Origin: Halomonas sp. SpR1
Lineage (GTDB): Bacteria > Pseudomonadota > Gammaproteobacteria > Pseudomonadales > Halomonadaceae
Assembly (NCBI RefSeq): GCF_031010175.1
Contig: NZ_JAUAMB010000040.1
Span: 1 to 45,246 of the forward strand
Direction of reading: 5' to 3'
Length of the DNA stretch: 45,246 nucleotides
Shown here: in pieces, positions 7,487 to 15,639 of the stretch
Layout: the number at the start of each line of letters is the position of its first letter
Numbering within the stretch: position 1 is the stretch's first letter
Translations under genes and position numbers: made by a program
Notes under the pieces: model-generated
Databases searched by the model: none
Seen by the model: only the letters and a program-made list of their open reading frames with translations
What the model was told of the DNA's origin: nothing

Positions 7487-8320
7487 TTAGCGGGGCGAGA
7501 AACGCCTCGCTAAGCCGGTTTCGGCAATCATCCGCGTCGAAATCTCTTCAACCGAGAAGCGCGTTGCGTCAATAAAAGGAATGTGCATAGTGCGGTAGAG
7601 TGACTCTGCCTGCTCCACTTCCTGTAAGCACTGATCCATCGAGCTATAGCGACTATTCGGGCGTCTCTCGTTGCGAATCGCGGATAAGCGTCGCGCATCA
7701 ATGGTCAAGCCAAACAGTTTGTTGCGGTGGGGCGCGAGTGCCTTGGGTAGCTTGAGCATCCCATCTTCGTCTAAATCATCTTCTGTTAGCGGGTAGTTAG
7801 CTGCCCGAATGCCAAACTGAAGGGCCAGATAGAGCGAGGTAGGTGTTTTACCACAGCGTGAAACGCCGACCAGAATGATATCCGCTTTATCGTACTGGTG
7901 GGTGCGTGCACCGTCATCATTATCCAGCGCGAAGTGCACGGAGTGGATACGATCCATATAGACGTCATCGCTGCCAATCGAGTGCGTGCGTCCAACGCTG
8001 TAAGAGGAGTGGGTCTCTAACTCCTGCTCCAGGGGCTCCAGGAAAGTAGAAAAAATGTCGACTTTAAACCCGGTCGCCTGCCGAATAACGTCACGGATTT
8101 GTTGATCCACGATGGTGTCGATAATGATCGGGCGGTTGCCGTCGCGGTTGGCCGTTGACTCAATCACCGCGGCTAACGCCTGAGCTTTTTCCAGCGTATC
8201 GATATACGGCTTGGTCTGCATATCGATCTCAACATCGCTGAACTGGGCCAGCAAGCTACGTCCTAAACTTTCCGCCGTGATGCCGGTACCGTCTGAAATA
8301 AAAAAAGCCGTACGTTTCAT
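7487..8320 (-). CDS. ppsR: PEP synthase regulatory kinase/pyrophosphorylase PpsR
   Basis: Bifunctional DUF299-family enzyme that inactivates PEP synthase by ADP-dependent phosphorylation of a Thr and reactivates it by Pi-dependent dephosphorylation. It is about 277 residues from the ATG at 8318-8320; a GTG four codons upstream is less likely because the family starts MKRTAFFISDGTGITAES. The P-loop GVSRCGKTPTSLY lies near 150-162. It is divergent from its predicted target ppsA across a 275-base gap, which supports the assignment, and converges on hpt with a 31-base gap. Confidence 0.93.
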   Translation of the reverse strand: MKRTAFFISDGTGITAESLGRSLLAQFSDVEIDMQTKPYIDTLEKAQALAAVIESTANRDGNRPIIIDTIVDQQIRDVIRQATGFKVDIFSTFLEPLEQELETHSSYSVGRTHSIGSDDVYMDRIHSVHFALDNDDGARTHQYDKADIILVGVSRCGKTPTSLYLALQFGIRAANYPLTEDDLDEDGMLKLPKALAPHRNKLFGLTIDARRLSAIRNERRPNSRYSSMDQCLQEVEQAESLYRTMHIPFIDATRFSVEEISTRMIAETGLARRFSPR

Positions 8321-8470
8321 GACAAAATCCACTGGTGATTGATCCGGCTATTGTGAGCCGAGCCGTTTGTCAGCACAACGTATCATCACCGCTTGGTATT
8401 TCAGCGCGACATGCGCCTGACTACATAAATAGCCCAAAAAGCCCTGCTGTTGTAAAAATCCTCCACTCTC

Positions 8471-8493
8471 TTCGCTATTAGACCAATGGCGAA
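8471..8493. repeat. Inverted repeat in the ppsR-ppsA gap
   Basis: TTCGCTATT (8471-8479) and AATGGCGAA (8485-8493) form a 9-base inverted repeat with one mismatch around a 5-base centre. The size and position suit a regulator site; no binding protein is identified. Confidence 0.35.
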
Positions 8494-8531
8494 TATATTG
8501 ACGCGGTGCTAGGGTAGCCCAGTGAATTATC

Positions 8532-8569
8532 CATGATCCACGGCATTAATGCCCATATCAGTGGTCATG
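8532..8569 (+). promoter_or_regulatory. Nested inverted repeats in the ppsA leader
   Basis: CATGATCCAC (8532-8541) pairs with GTGGTCATG (8561-8569) with one bulge. Inside lies the perfect 12-base palindrome GGCATTAATGCC (8542-8553). The element ends 26 bases before the ppsA start, so it could be an RNA structure or an operator. Confidence 0.35.
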
Positions 8570-8595
8570 CCGATATCTATGAGTGAGGGGGTTAC

Positions 8596-10971
8596 GTGGA
8601 AGAGTACATTCTGTGGTTCGATCAGCTTGGCATGGCGGACGTCGAACGCGTAGGTGGTAAGAACGCCTCGCTGGGTGAAATGATCTCCAACCTGTCCGGT
8701 GCCGGTGTAACGGTTCCCGGCGGTTTTGCTACTACCGCCCACGCTTACCGTGAATTCCTCTCCCACGAAGGGTTAAACGAGCGCATTAATGCCACCCTGG
8801 CTCGCCTGGACGTCGACGACGTTAAAGCGCTGGCCGAGGCGGGCAGCAACATACGCCAGTGGATCATCGACACGCCGCTACCCCCCAGCTTCGAAGCAGC
8901 TCTGCGTGAAGCCTACGGCCAATTGCAGCAACAGCATCCGCAACTGAAAGTAGCCGTGCGCAGCTCAGCCACAGCCGAGGATCTGCCCGATGCCTCCTTC
9001 GCGGGCCAGCAGGAAACCTTCCTGAATATCGAAGGCTTCGACAATATCAAGCGCGCAGTGCATGAAGTCTTCGCCTCGCTATTTAATGATCGTGCGATCT
9101 CCTACCGGGTGCACCGTGGCTACGCCCACGAAAATGTCGCCTTGTCGGCCGGCGTACAAAAAATGGTGCGCTCAGAGACCGGTGCGGCAGGCGTTATGTT
9201 TACCCTCGATACCGAATCCGGCTTTAAAGATGCCGTGTTTGTCACAGGCTCCTGGGGCCTGGGTGAAACCGTCGTGCAGGGGGCCGTCAATCCCGACGAG
9301 TTCTACGTGCACAAGCCTACCCTGGCGGCGGGGCGCCCGGCGGTACTGCGCCGTAACTTGGGTTCCAAACTGATCAAGATGGTTTACGGTCAGGACGCCA
9401 GCGCCGGTAAATCGGTTGAAACCGTCGATGTGCCCCATAGCGACCGGGGCCGCTTCTGTATCAATGATCAACAGGTGATGGATCTGGCCCGCCAGGCGAT
9501 GACCATTGAACAACACTATCAGCGGCCCATGGATATTGAGTGGGCGTTGGATGGCGATGACGGTGAGCTTTACATCGTGCAGGCGCGCCCTGAAACGGTG
9601 GTCTCCCAGCAGGAGGGGGGCAAGCTTGAACGTTTCCAGCTGCGTGAAAAGGGCCGCACTTTAATAACCGGCCGGGCGATTGGTCAGCGCATTGGCCGCG
9701 GTACCGTTAAAGTCGTGCTCAGCCCTGACGACATGGATAAGATTCATGATGGCGATATCCTGGTCACCGATATGACTGACCCGGATTGGGAACCGATCAT
9801 GAAGCGGGCCTCCGCGATCGTCACCAATCGCGGCGGACGTACCTGCCACGCGGCGATCATTGCCCGTGAGCTGGGCATCCCCGCAGTGGTCGGCTGTGGC
9901 GATGCAACGACCCAGTTAAAAGAGGGCATCGACGTCACGGTCTCTTGTGCGGAAGGCGACACCGGCAATGTCTATGAAGGTCTGTTGGAGTTCGATTGCA
10001 AAGTCTCCAGCGTTGATGCGATGCCGGAAATCCCCTTCAAAATCATGATGAATGTGGGTAACCCTGATCGTGCCTTCGGCTTCGCCAGTTTGCCCCACGC
10101 AGGCGTGGGTCTGGCGCGACTCGAATTTATCATTAACCGCATGATCGGCGTCCATCCCAAAGCACTGCTGGAGTACGACACGCTTCCGGTAGACTTGCAG
10201 CAGGTGATCGATTTACGTACCGCGGGTTACACCGACCCAGTCAGTTTCTATGTCGATAAATTGGTCGAAGGTATCTCCACGCTGGCGGCGGCGTTCCACC
10301 CTCAGCGCGTCATCGTGCGGCTGTCCGATTTTAAATCAAACGAATACGAAAACCTGATTGGCGGCAAGCTTTATGAGCCGGGTGAAGAGAACCCCATGCT
10401 CGGTTTCCGGGGCGCATCGCGCTACATTTCAGAGGCATTCCGGCCCTGCTTTGAGCTTGAGTGTCGGGCGCTGAAGCGGGTGCGTGAAGAGATGGGTTTC
10501 GAGAATATCGAAATCATGGTGCCCTTTGTGCGTACCACCGACGAAGCGCGTGAAGTAGTGGAGCTACTGGCCGCGAACGGCCTGGAGCGCGGCGGCCCCA
10601 CAGGCTTGAAAGTGATTATGATGTGCGAGCTGCCAGCAAACGCTTTACTCGCCGATGAGTTTCTGGAGTATTTTGACGGTTTCTCAATCGGTTCAAACGA
10701 CCTAACCCAGCTAACGCTAGGTTTGGATCGTGACTCGGGTATTGTGGCGCATCTGTTTGATGAGCGTAATGGAGCGGTTAAAAAGCTCCTCGCCATGGCC
10801 ATTCAAGCCTGTAAGGCGAAGGGCAAATATGTCGGTATCTGTGGGCAGGGGCCGTCAGACCATCCTGATCTGGCTAAATGGTTGATGGAGCAGGGCATTG
10901 ACTCTGTATCACTCAATCCCGACGCGGTATTGGAAACCTGGTTTATGCTCGCAGGGCAAAAAATCGAGTAG
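8596..10971 (+). CDS. ppsA: Phosphoenolpyruvate synthase
   Basis: Makes PEP, AMP and phosphate from pyruvate, ATP and water, the entry to gluconeogenesis; cytoplasmic. The protein has 791 residues, as in E. coli. It has an N-terminal ATP-grasp-like nucleotide domain (about 5-340, VGGKNASLGEM), a central phosphohistidine domain with GGRTCHAAI where H418 is the phosphorylated residue, and a C-terminal PEP/pyruvate barrel (about 470-785) with GSNDLTQLTLG and the CGQGPS active-site segment. The start is GTG, chosen because GAGGGG lies five bases upstream and the family begins there. A strong terminator follows. PpsR encoded divergently should control its activity. Confidence 0.96.
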   Translation: MEEYILWFDQLGMADVERVGGKNASLGEMISNLSGAGVTVPGGFATTAHAYREFLSHEGLNERINATLARLDVDDVKALAEAGSNIRQWIIDTPLPPSFEAALREAYGQLQQQHPQLKVAVRSSATAEDLPDASFAGQQETFLNIEGFDNIKRAVHEVFASLFNDRAISYRVHRGYAHENVALSAGVQKMVRSETGAAGVMFTLDTESGFKDAVFVTGSWGLGETVVQGAVNPDEFYVHKPTLAAGRPAVLRRNLGSKLIKMVYGQDASAGKSVETVDVPHSDRGRFCINDQQVMDLARQAMTIEQHYQRPMDIEWALDGDDGELYIVQARPETVVSQQEGGKLERFQLREKGRTLITGRAIGQRIGRGTVKVVLSPDDMDKIHDGDILVTDMTDPDWEPIMKRASAIVTNRGGRTCHAAIIARELGIPAVVGCGDATTQLKEGIDVTVSCAEGDTGNVYEGLLEFDCKVSSVDAMPEIPFKIMMNVGNPDRAFGFASLPHAGVGLARLEFIINRMIGVHPKALLEYDTLPVDLQQVIDLRTAGYTDPVSFYVDKLVEGISTLAAAFHPQRVIVRLSDFKSNEYENLIGGKLYEPGEENPMLGFRGASRYISEAFRPCFELECRALKRVREEMGFENIEIMVPFVRTTDEAREVVELLAANGLERGGPTGLKVIMMCELPANALLADEFLEYFDGFSIGSNDLTQLTLGLDRDSGIVAHLFDERNGAVKKLLAMAIQACKAKGKYVGICGQGPSDHPDLAKWLMEQGIDSVSLNPDAVLETWFMLAGQKIE

Positions 10972-10993
10972 TTATATTTATTTTGACTAATTT

Positions 10994-11026
10994 ACGCCCG
11001 GCCATTGTGCCGGGCGTCGTTGTTTT
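10994..11026 (+). terminator. Rho-independent terminator after ppsA
   Basis: A perfect 9-base stem, ACGCCCGGC (10994-11002) and GCCGGGCGT (11009-11017), with loop CATTGT, is followed by CGTTGTTTTT. It begins 23 bases after the ppsA stop. Confidence 0.85.
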
Positions 11027-11077
11027 TATAGGCTACTCTTCTGTAGTGGTTTTTAATTTGTCGCGGAGAGCGCTGAG

Positions 11078-12868
11078 ATGTCCCCAAAGTCAGTTAAGTT
11101 CGCGCTACCTGTTTTGCTGGTGGCACCCTTATATAGCTGGGGGTTTAGCTATGAGACGCCTTCCATTTCGCCGGAAAGCGAGTCTGGATATGAAGAGAAA
11201 CCGGGCTGGGAGGCTGAGTCGTTTGCGGTGGCAGCAGCCAACCCCCTAGCTACGGATGCCGGTTACCAGGTGCTGAAGGCCGGCGGTAACGCTATTGATG
11301 CCGCCATCGCGGTGCAAATGGTGTTGAACCTGGTGGAGCCGCAATCGAGCGGTATTGGCGGCGGTGCTTTTTTGATGCACTACGACGGCGACGAGGTTCG
11401 TGCCTACGATGGACGTGAGACGGCGCCTCAAGACGTTAACGGCGAACTGTTTATGCAAGAGGGCGAGCCGCTGCCGTTTAATGATGCAGTGGTTAGCGGA
11501 CTCTCCGTAGGCGTGCCGGGTACGCTTAGAATGCTCGAGAAGGCCCACGCGGAACATGGTGAGCTGGAGTGGGCCGAGCTATTTACCCCGGCAATCACTC
11601 TGGCCGAGGAGGGGTTTGCGGTTAGCAGTCGGTTGCATACCAGCTTGGCAAACGATGAGTTTCTACGCCAAGACCCGCTAGCGAGCCAGTTCTATTATGA
11701 TGCGGACGGTGAGCCTATTGCCGTTGGCGAAACGCTCAAAAATCCGGCTTTGGCCGCGGTTTTTCGCCAAGTTGCCGAGCAAGGTAGCGCCGCCTTGCAT
11801 GGAGGCACAGTGGCCGAAGATATCGTTGAGCGAGTGCAAAACTACCCTGAGCGCCCGGGCAGTTTGACCCTTGAGGATATGAGCGGCTACGAAGCGCTTA
11901 CTCGCGAGCCGCTATGCACACCTTGGCAACAGTGGGAAGTATGCGGCTTCCCGCCGCCCTCGTCGGGTCATCTGACCGTGATGCAAATTTTAGGTATGCT
12001 CGATCAGCAGCCGCTGCTTGAAGCCCCGTTAGATAATGGTGTGTCAAGCAGTGGATGGCTGCATCAGTTTTTAGAAGCCTCGCGCTTGGCATTTGCTGAC
12101 CGTGGTCGTTACATTGCCGACCCCGACTTTGTCGAGGCGCCGGGTGGCGATTGGTCACTGATGCTGGCACCTGAGTACCTGGAGCAGCGCAGTGCGCTTA
12201 TCGAAGAGATGAGTATGGGCGATAGCGCTGAACCGGGTAACCCAGGCGAGCTTGAGGTTAGCTGGGCGAGCCAGCCCGAGCAGCCCGAGTACGGCACCAG
12301 CCATATCAGTATTGTCGATGAGGAGGGCAACGCGATTGCCATGACCACCACCATCGAGCAGGCATTTGGCTCGCGGATTATGTCCGATGGTGGCACTGGT
12401 TTGGCGGGTGGGTTCCTGCTCAACAATGAGCTTACCGATTTCTCGTTTGTGCCTGAAGTAGATGGCGAGCCAGTAGCTAACCGGGTTGAGCCTGGCAAGC
12501 GCCCACGCTCCAGCATGAGCCCGACCCTGGTATTCGATCGGGACACTGGTGAGTTAGTGGCAAGTCTTGGCTCGCCGGGTGGTGCTGCCATAATCCATTA
12601 TACTGCCCGCACGTTAGTAGCGCTGCGCGACTGGGGGCTGAGTGCTCAGGAAGCGCTCGACCTTCCCCATGCTATTACCCTAGGTGGGGACGTCTATGTG
12701 GAAGAGGGGCGTTTTCCAGAGGCGACCATCGAATCACTGCGCGAGCGTGGTCACACGGTAAGCGAACGGGAGTTAACCAGTGGCCTCCAGGCCATTATGC
12801 GCCTTGACGATGGCACCCTGTTTGGTGGCGCTGACCCGCGTCGCGAAGGTGTGGTAATGGGCGATTAA
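11078..12868 (+). CDS. ggt: Gamma-glutamyltransferase
   Basis: N-terminal-nucleophile hydrolase that cleaves gamma-glutamyl bonds of glutathione and related compounds, usually in the periplasm. The 596-residue precursor starts with a short signal-like segment (SVKFALPVLLVAPLYSWGFS). The large subunit begins near AVAAANPLATDAG, with the conserved SSGIGGGAF block near 90. Autocleavage and catalysis are expected at T407 in YGTSHISIVD, followed by the substrate residues of the small subunit and the GSPGG oxyanion loop near 497. GGAGAG precedes the ATG. It is separated from ppsA by a terminator and ends 8 bases from the convergent glycerophosphodiesterase gene. Confidence 0.93.
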   Translation: MSPKSVKFALPVLLVAPLYSWGFSYETPSISPESESGYEEKPGWEAESFAVAAANPLATDAGYQVLKAGGNAIDAAIAVQMVLNLVEPQSSGIGGGAFLMHYDGDEVRAYDGRETAPQDVNGELFMQEGEPLPFNDAVVSGLSVGVPGTLRMLEKAHAEHGELEWAELFTPAITLAEEGFAVSSRLHTSLANDEFLRQDPLASQFYYDADGEPIAVGETLKNPALAAVFRQVAEQGSAALHGGTVAEDIVERVQNYPERPGSLTLEDMSGYEALTREPLCTPWQQWEVCGFPPPSSGHLTVMQILGMLDQQPLLEAPLDNGVSSSGWLHQFLEASRLAFADRGRYIADPDFVEAPGGDWSLMLAPEYLEQRSALIEEMSMGDSAEPGNPGELEVSWASQPEQPEYGTSHISIVDEEGNAIAMTTTIEQAFGSRIMSDGGTGLAGGFLLNNELTDFSFVPEVDGEPVANRVEPGKRPRSSMSPTLVFDRDTGELVASLGSPGGAAIIHYTARTLVALRDWGLSAQEALDLPHAITLGGDVYVEEGRFPEATIESLRERGHTVSERELTSGLQAIMRLDDGTLFGGADPRREGVVMGD

Positions 12869-12876
12869 GTGAGCGC

Positions 12877-14769
12877 TTATTGGCGCAGCCAGTTGCGCAA
12901 CTTCACCAACATCAGCGCCCCGTCGCTTAATTCACGTCGATCTTGAATGAGCTCGGTTAAACGATCTGGGTAGTCGGTGATGATGGCATCGACACCCAGA
13001 TCGATTAGCGTCGACATGCGAGCCCGATCATTGACGGTCCAGGCGTGTATCTCGTAGCCATATAGACGCGCTAAGCGAATTTCCCCTTCCGTGATACGGT
13101 TATGCCGCAGCCCTAATGCGTCAAAATCGCGCCGGTTTAGTGTGCCGGGTAGAATCAGCTGGGCCAGCAAGGTCACGCGAAGTTCTGGCGCTTGGGCTTT
13201 AATATATTTAAGCAATGAAGGCGACATGGTTGCCATACGCATGTCTAGGAGCGCATTGGGGAAACCGCACGCTGTATAGCCGTCGAAAGCGCTTTGTTGG
13301 GTCGCCCAGCAGCGATAGCGCACGTCACTCTCTGCATTTAAGGCATCGATGACAGCATCGACTAGCGCCTGATCTTGCCCAGGCAGAGGCTTAATATCGA
13401 TCATTAGCCCCGCTTTGCCACGAACTCTTTCGAGAGCCTCATCCAAGCCGGGAATATTCTCGCCTTGAAAAGCATCGCCAAACCAACTGCCTACATCGAA
13501 TTGGCTAAGTTGATCCCGGGTCAGCTCCCCAAACTCGCGGTTATCGCCTGTCAGTCGCGCCATACTGCGATCATGGTAGAGCATTACCTGCTGGTCGCTG
13601 CTCAAGCGCACGTCAATTTCGACATAGTCAACACCATCGATCAGTGATTGTTCTAATGCGGCCAGCGTGTTTTCTGGCGCGACCATGGAGCTGCCTCGGT
13701 GGGCAATCACCGCGACGTTGTCACGTATCTCAAAGCTATTGAGAATCCACCATGCTTGAAGGCCGGCAAAAATAAGGACGCTCAGTTCTACCGCCCAGGC
13801 CAGTTTGCCCGCATTGATGTCCTCTGGAGGAGGCGCTGGGCGAGTTTCGCGGTGAGCCAATTGCATATATAGACAGGCGGACAGCAGCGCATTGGCGGCA
13901 ATGCCGACAAAGGTAATGGCCAGGGTAACCAGCACATAGCCGATTAGGTATGCGAGCATCGCCGGGATAAGCACGGCATTATGCTCAGGTAGCCACCACA
14001 GTAGCGGCGTAAACAGCCGATCAAACAACAGAGTAGCGAGTAGCGGCAGGCTGACAATCAGCACCAATAGTAGAAGCACTGCAGCGCCAATGGAGCGACG
14101 CCAACCACGGGTTAAGCTAACGCTGCGCCTGAGCGCCTGCCAGGGGCCACGGCTCTCCAGGGCAACGAGGGGCAGTGCCAGCAGCCAGCGCAGGTAGAGC
14201 CATGACGCTGCCCATACCCAGCCAATAACCAGTGGCAGTGCGCAGGCAATGAAATACCACAGTGCGGGAGGGCGCACGCGCTGTAGATAGTAGGGGTCTA
14301 TGCCGCTTAGCCACAACTCGTAAAGCCAGGCGAGTGCAGCCATAAAAGGGGCCAGCAGCAACAAGTGGGTGCCTACCTGGAGTATCACCAGGCCGGCCAG
14401 GGCAGGCAGCCGACGGGTGCTCAGCCATAGCGCTTCAAGGGCCAGCCGATAGTGATTATCACGGGGTCTGACGGCCACCTGCAGCATGCCTGCCTGCTGC
14501 CAGTAAATAATCAAAAAGGCGAACCCCAGCCCCACTAGCATGCCTACCAGACCCAGCGGGCTGAAGAGTAGCGCGATTAATTCATCGTTGGTGACCACGG
14601 TACGATTGAGTTGGGCCAGTAGCCAGCGCGTTACCCAGGTGATCGCTGGCAGCAGCAGGGCTGAGGCGAGCAGGGTAAAAAACAGGTGGTAGGCGATCAG
14701 TGGGCGAAGATGATCGCGCAACGTGCGCAATAAGGCGGAGCCAAGGTAGGTCAAAGGCTGCATCGTCAT
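12877..14769 (-). CDS. Membrane-anchored glycerophosphodiester phosphodiesterase
   Basis: Two-part protein of about 630 residues. The first half (about 1-340) is a multi-span membrane domain of the glycerophosphoryl diester phosphodiesterase membrane family. The C-terminal half is a GDPD barrel with the catalytic IAHRGS motif, the EIDVRLSSD metal-binding motif and LYHD, typical of enzymes that release glycerol 3-phosphate from glycerophosphodiesters. The open frame extends 66 bases upstream to a TTG codon, but the ATG at 14767-14769 (or the one two codons further in) gives the natural hydrophobic N terminus. No convincing ribosome site is seen for any of them, so the start is uncertain. Unlike UgpQ or GlpQ it is tethered to the membrane. 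Confidence 0.85.
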   Translation of the reverse strand: MTMQPLTYLGSALLRTLRDHLRPLIAYHLFFTLLASALLLPAITWVTRWLLAQLNRTVVTNDELIALLFSPLGLVGMLVGLGFAFLIIYWQQAGMLQVAVRPRDNHYRLALEALWLSTRRLPALAGLVILQVGTHLLLLAPFMAALAWLYELWLSGIDPYYLQRVRPPALWYFIACALPLVIGWVWAASWLYLRWLLALPLVALESRGPWQALRRSVSLTRGWRRSIGAAVLLLLVLIVSLPLLATLLFDRLFTPLLWWLPEHNAVLIPAMLAYLIGYVLVTLAITFVGIAANALLSACLYMQLAHRETRPAPPPEDINAGKLAWAVELSVLIFAGLQAWWILNSFEIRDNVAVIAHRGSSMVAPENTLAALEQSLIDGVDYVEIDVRLSSDQQVMLYHDRSMARLTGDNREFGELTRDQLSQFDVGSWFGDAFQGENIPGLDEALERVRGKAGLMIDIKPLPGQDQALVDAVIDALNAESDVRYRCWATQQSAFDGYTACGFPNALLDMRMATMSPSLLKYIKAQAPELRVTLLAQLILPGTLNRRDFDALGLRHNRITEGEIRLARLYGYEIHAWTVNDRARMSTLIDLGVDAIITDYPDRLTELIQDRRELSDGALMLVKLRNWLRQ

Positions 14770-14955
14770 TAAACGGTAAGAATGAGCTCCCAGGGTGGCA
14801 GTAACCGCCACACCTGGCAAGAGTATTAGACGCAAATCCGGGCTAACGCAGTGGAAAATGGCTGCTGTTACAGAGAGTTGGTAACGGGCCGGAAACCTGC
14901 CCTCGACACCAATATGTGCAGAACGCCCGATAGTATAGTTATTAGCAGTACATGG

Positions 14956-15450
14956 CTAAGAAAGCGGCAGCTCATGCTGAGCAACGATGATGCCGTTGTT
15001 ATCGGCATACAGCCACTGGCCGGGCTGCAGGGTGACGCCGGCAAAGGTGACATCAATATCACGCTGTCCTTCGCCGCGTTTTTCACTTTTACGCGGGTGG
15101 CTGCCCAGGGCCTGAACCCCGATCGGTAGGGCGGCGAGTATATCCACATCGCGCACGCAGCCGTACATGACGACGCCCGCCCAGCCGTTGGCAACGGCCT
15201 GCTCGGCGAGCATATCGCCCAGCATGGCGCAGCGGTGTGAACCTCCCGCATCAACCACCAGCACCGCGCCGTTACCCGCCTCGGCGACAGCTTGCTTCAC
15301 CATTGAGTTATCTTCAAAGCACTTTATCGTACGAATAGGGCCATAAAAGGCGTCAAGGCCGCCAAAGTTGGCAAATAAGGGTTCAAGTACTGCCACTTCT
15401 GGATGTGCATCGCAGAGATCGGGCGTCACTATTTCAATCGAGTTCGTCAT
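14956..15450 (-). CDS. rraA: Ribonuclease E activity regulator RraA
   Basis: Binds RNase E and inhibits mRNA decay in E. coli. The 164-residue protein follows the E. coli RraA pattern throughout: DLCD near the N terminus, EPLFANFGG, IKCFEDNSMV, VLVVDAGGS, YGCVRDVD and LYADNNGIIV. The fold is shared with class II aldolases of the HMG/CHA type, but these RraA-specific segments favour the regulator. GGAG lies 6 bases before the second of two consecutive ATG codons, so I used 15450. It is downstream of acnB, separated by a terminator. Its presence implies RNase E elsewhere in the genome, together with the RNase J at the window start. Confidence 0.92.
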   Translation of the reverse strand: MTNSIEIVTPDLCDAHPEVAVLEPLFANFGGLDAFYGPIRTIKCFEDNSMVKQAVAEAGNGAVLVVDAGGSHRCAMLGDMLAEQAVANGWAGVVMYGCVRDVDILAALPIGVQALGSHPRKSEKRGEGQRDIDVTFAGVTLQPGQWLYADNNGIIVAQHELPLS

Positions 15451-15506
15451 CATGTGCTCCGTGTATGAGTGTTTAGTATCAGCATAGGCAGCTAACCGGG
15501 CCGTGC

Positions 15507-15546
15507 AAAAAAAAACGCCCCGCCCTGTAGAACAGTGGCGGGGCGT
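15507..15546 (-). terminator. Rho-independent terminator after acnB
   Basis: On the minus strand a perfect 10-base stem (ACGCCCCGCC at 15515-15524 pairing with GGCGGGGCGT at 15537-15546) is followed by a run of nine T (A run 15507-15515 on the plus strand). The 12-base loop can itself pair (CTGT with ACAG). It is 94 bases past the acnB stop. Confidence 0.9.
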
Positions 15547-15639
15547 TCGGTCATCGACTCAGAAGATGCGACGGGTCACATCGTCTGCGATGGTGCGAGC
15601 ATCGGCGATGGGGCGGTCTCTCTCAAGTGCTTAACAAGC

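Noticed and set aside
7457..7493. Terminator between hpt and ppsR
   Set aside because: CCGCTGAG and CTTAGCGG pair imperfectly, the T run is in the loop, and the right arm overlaps the ppsR stop codon.
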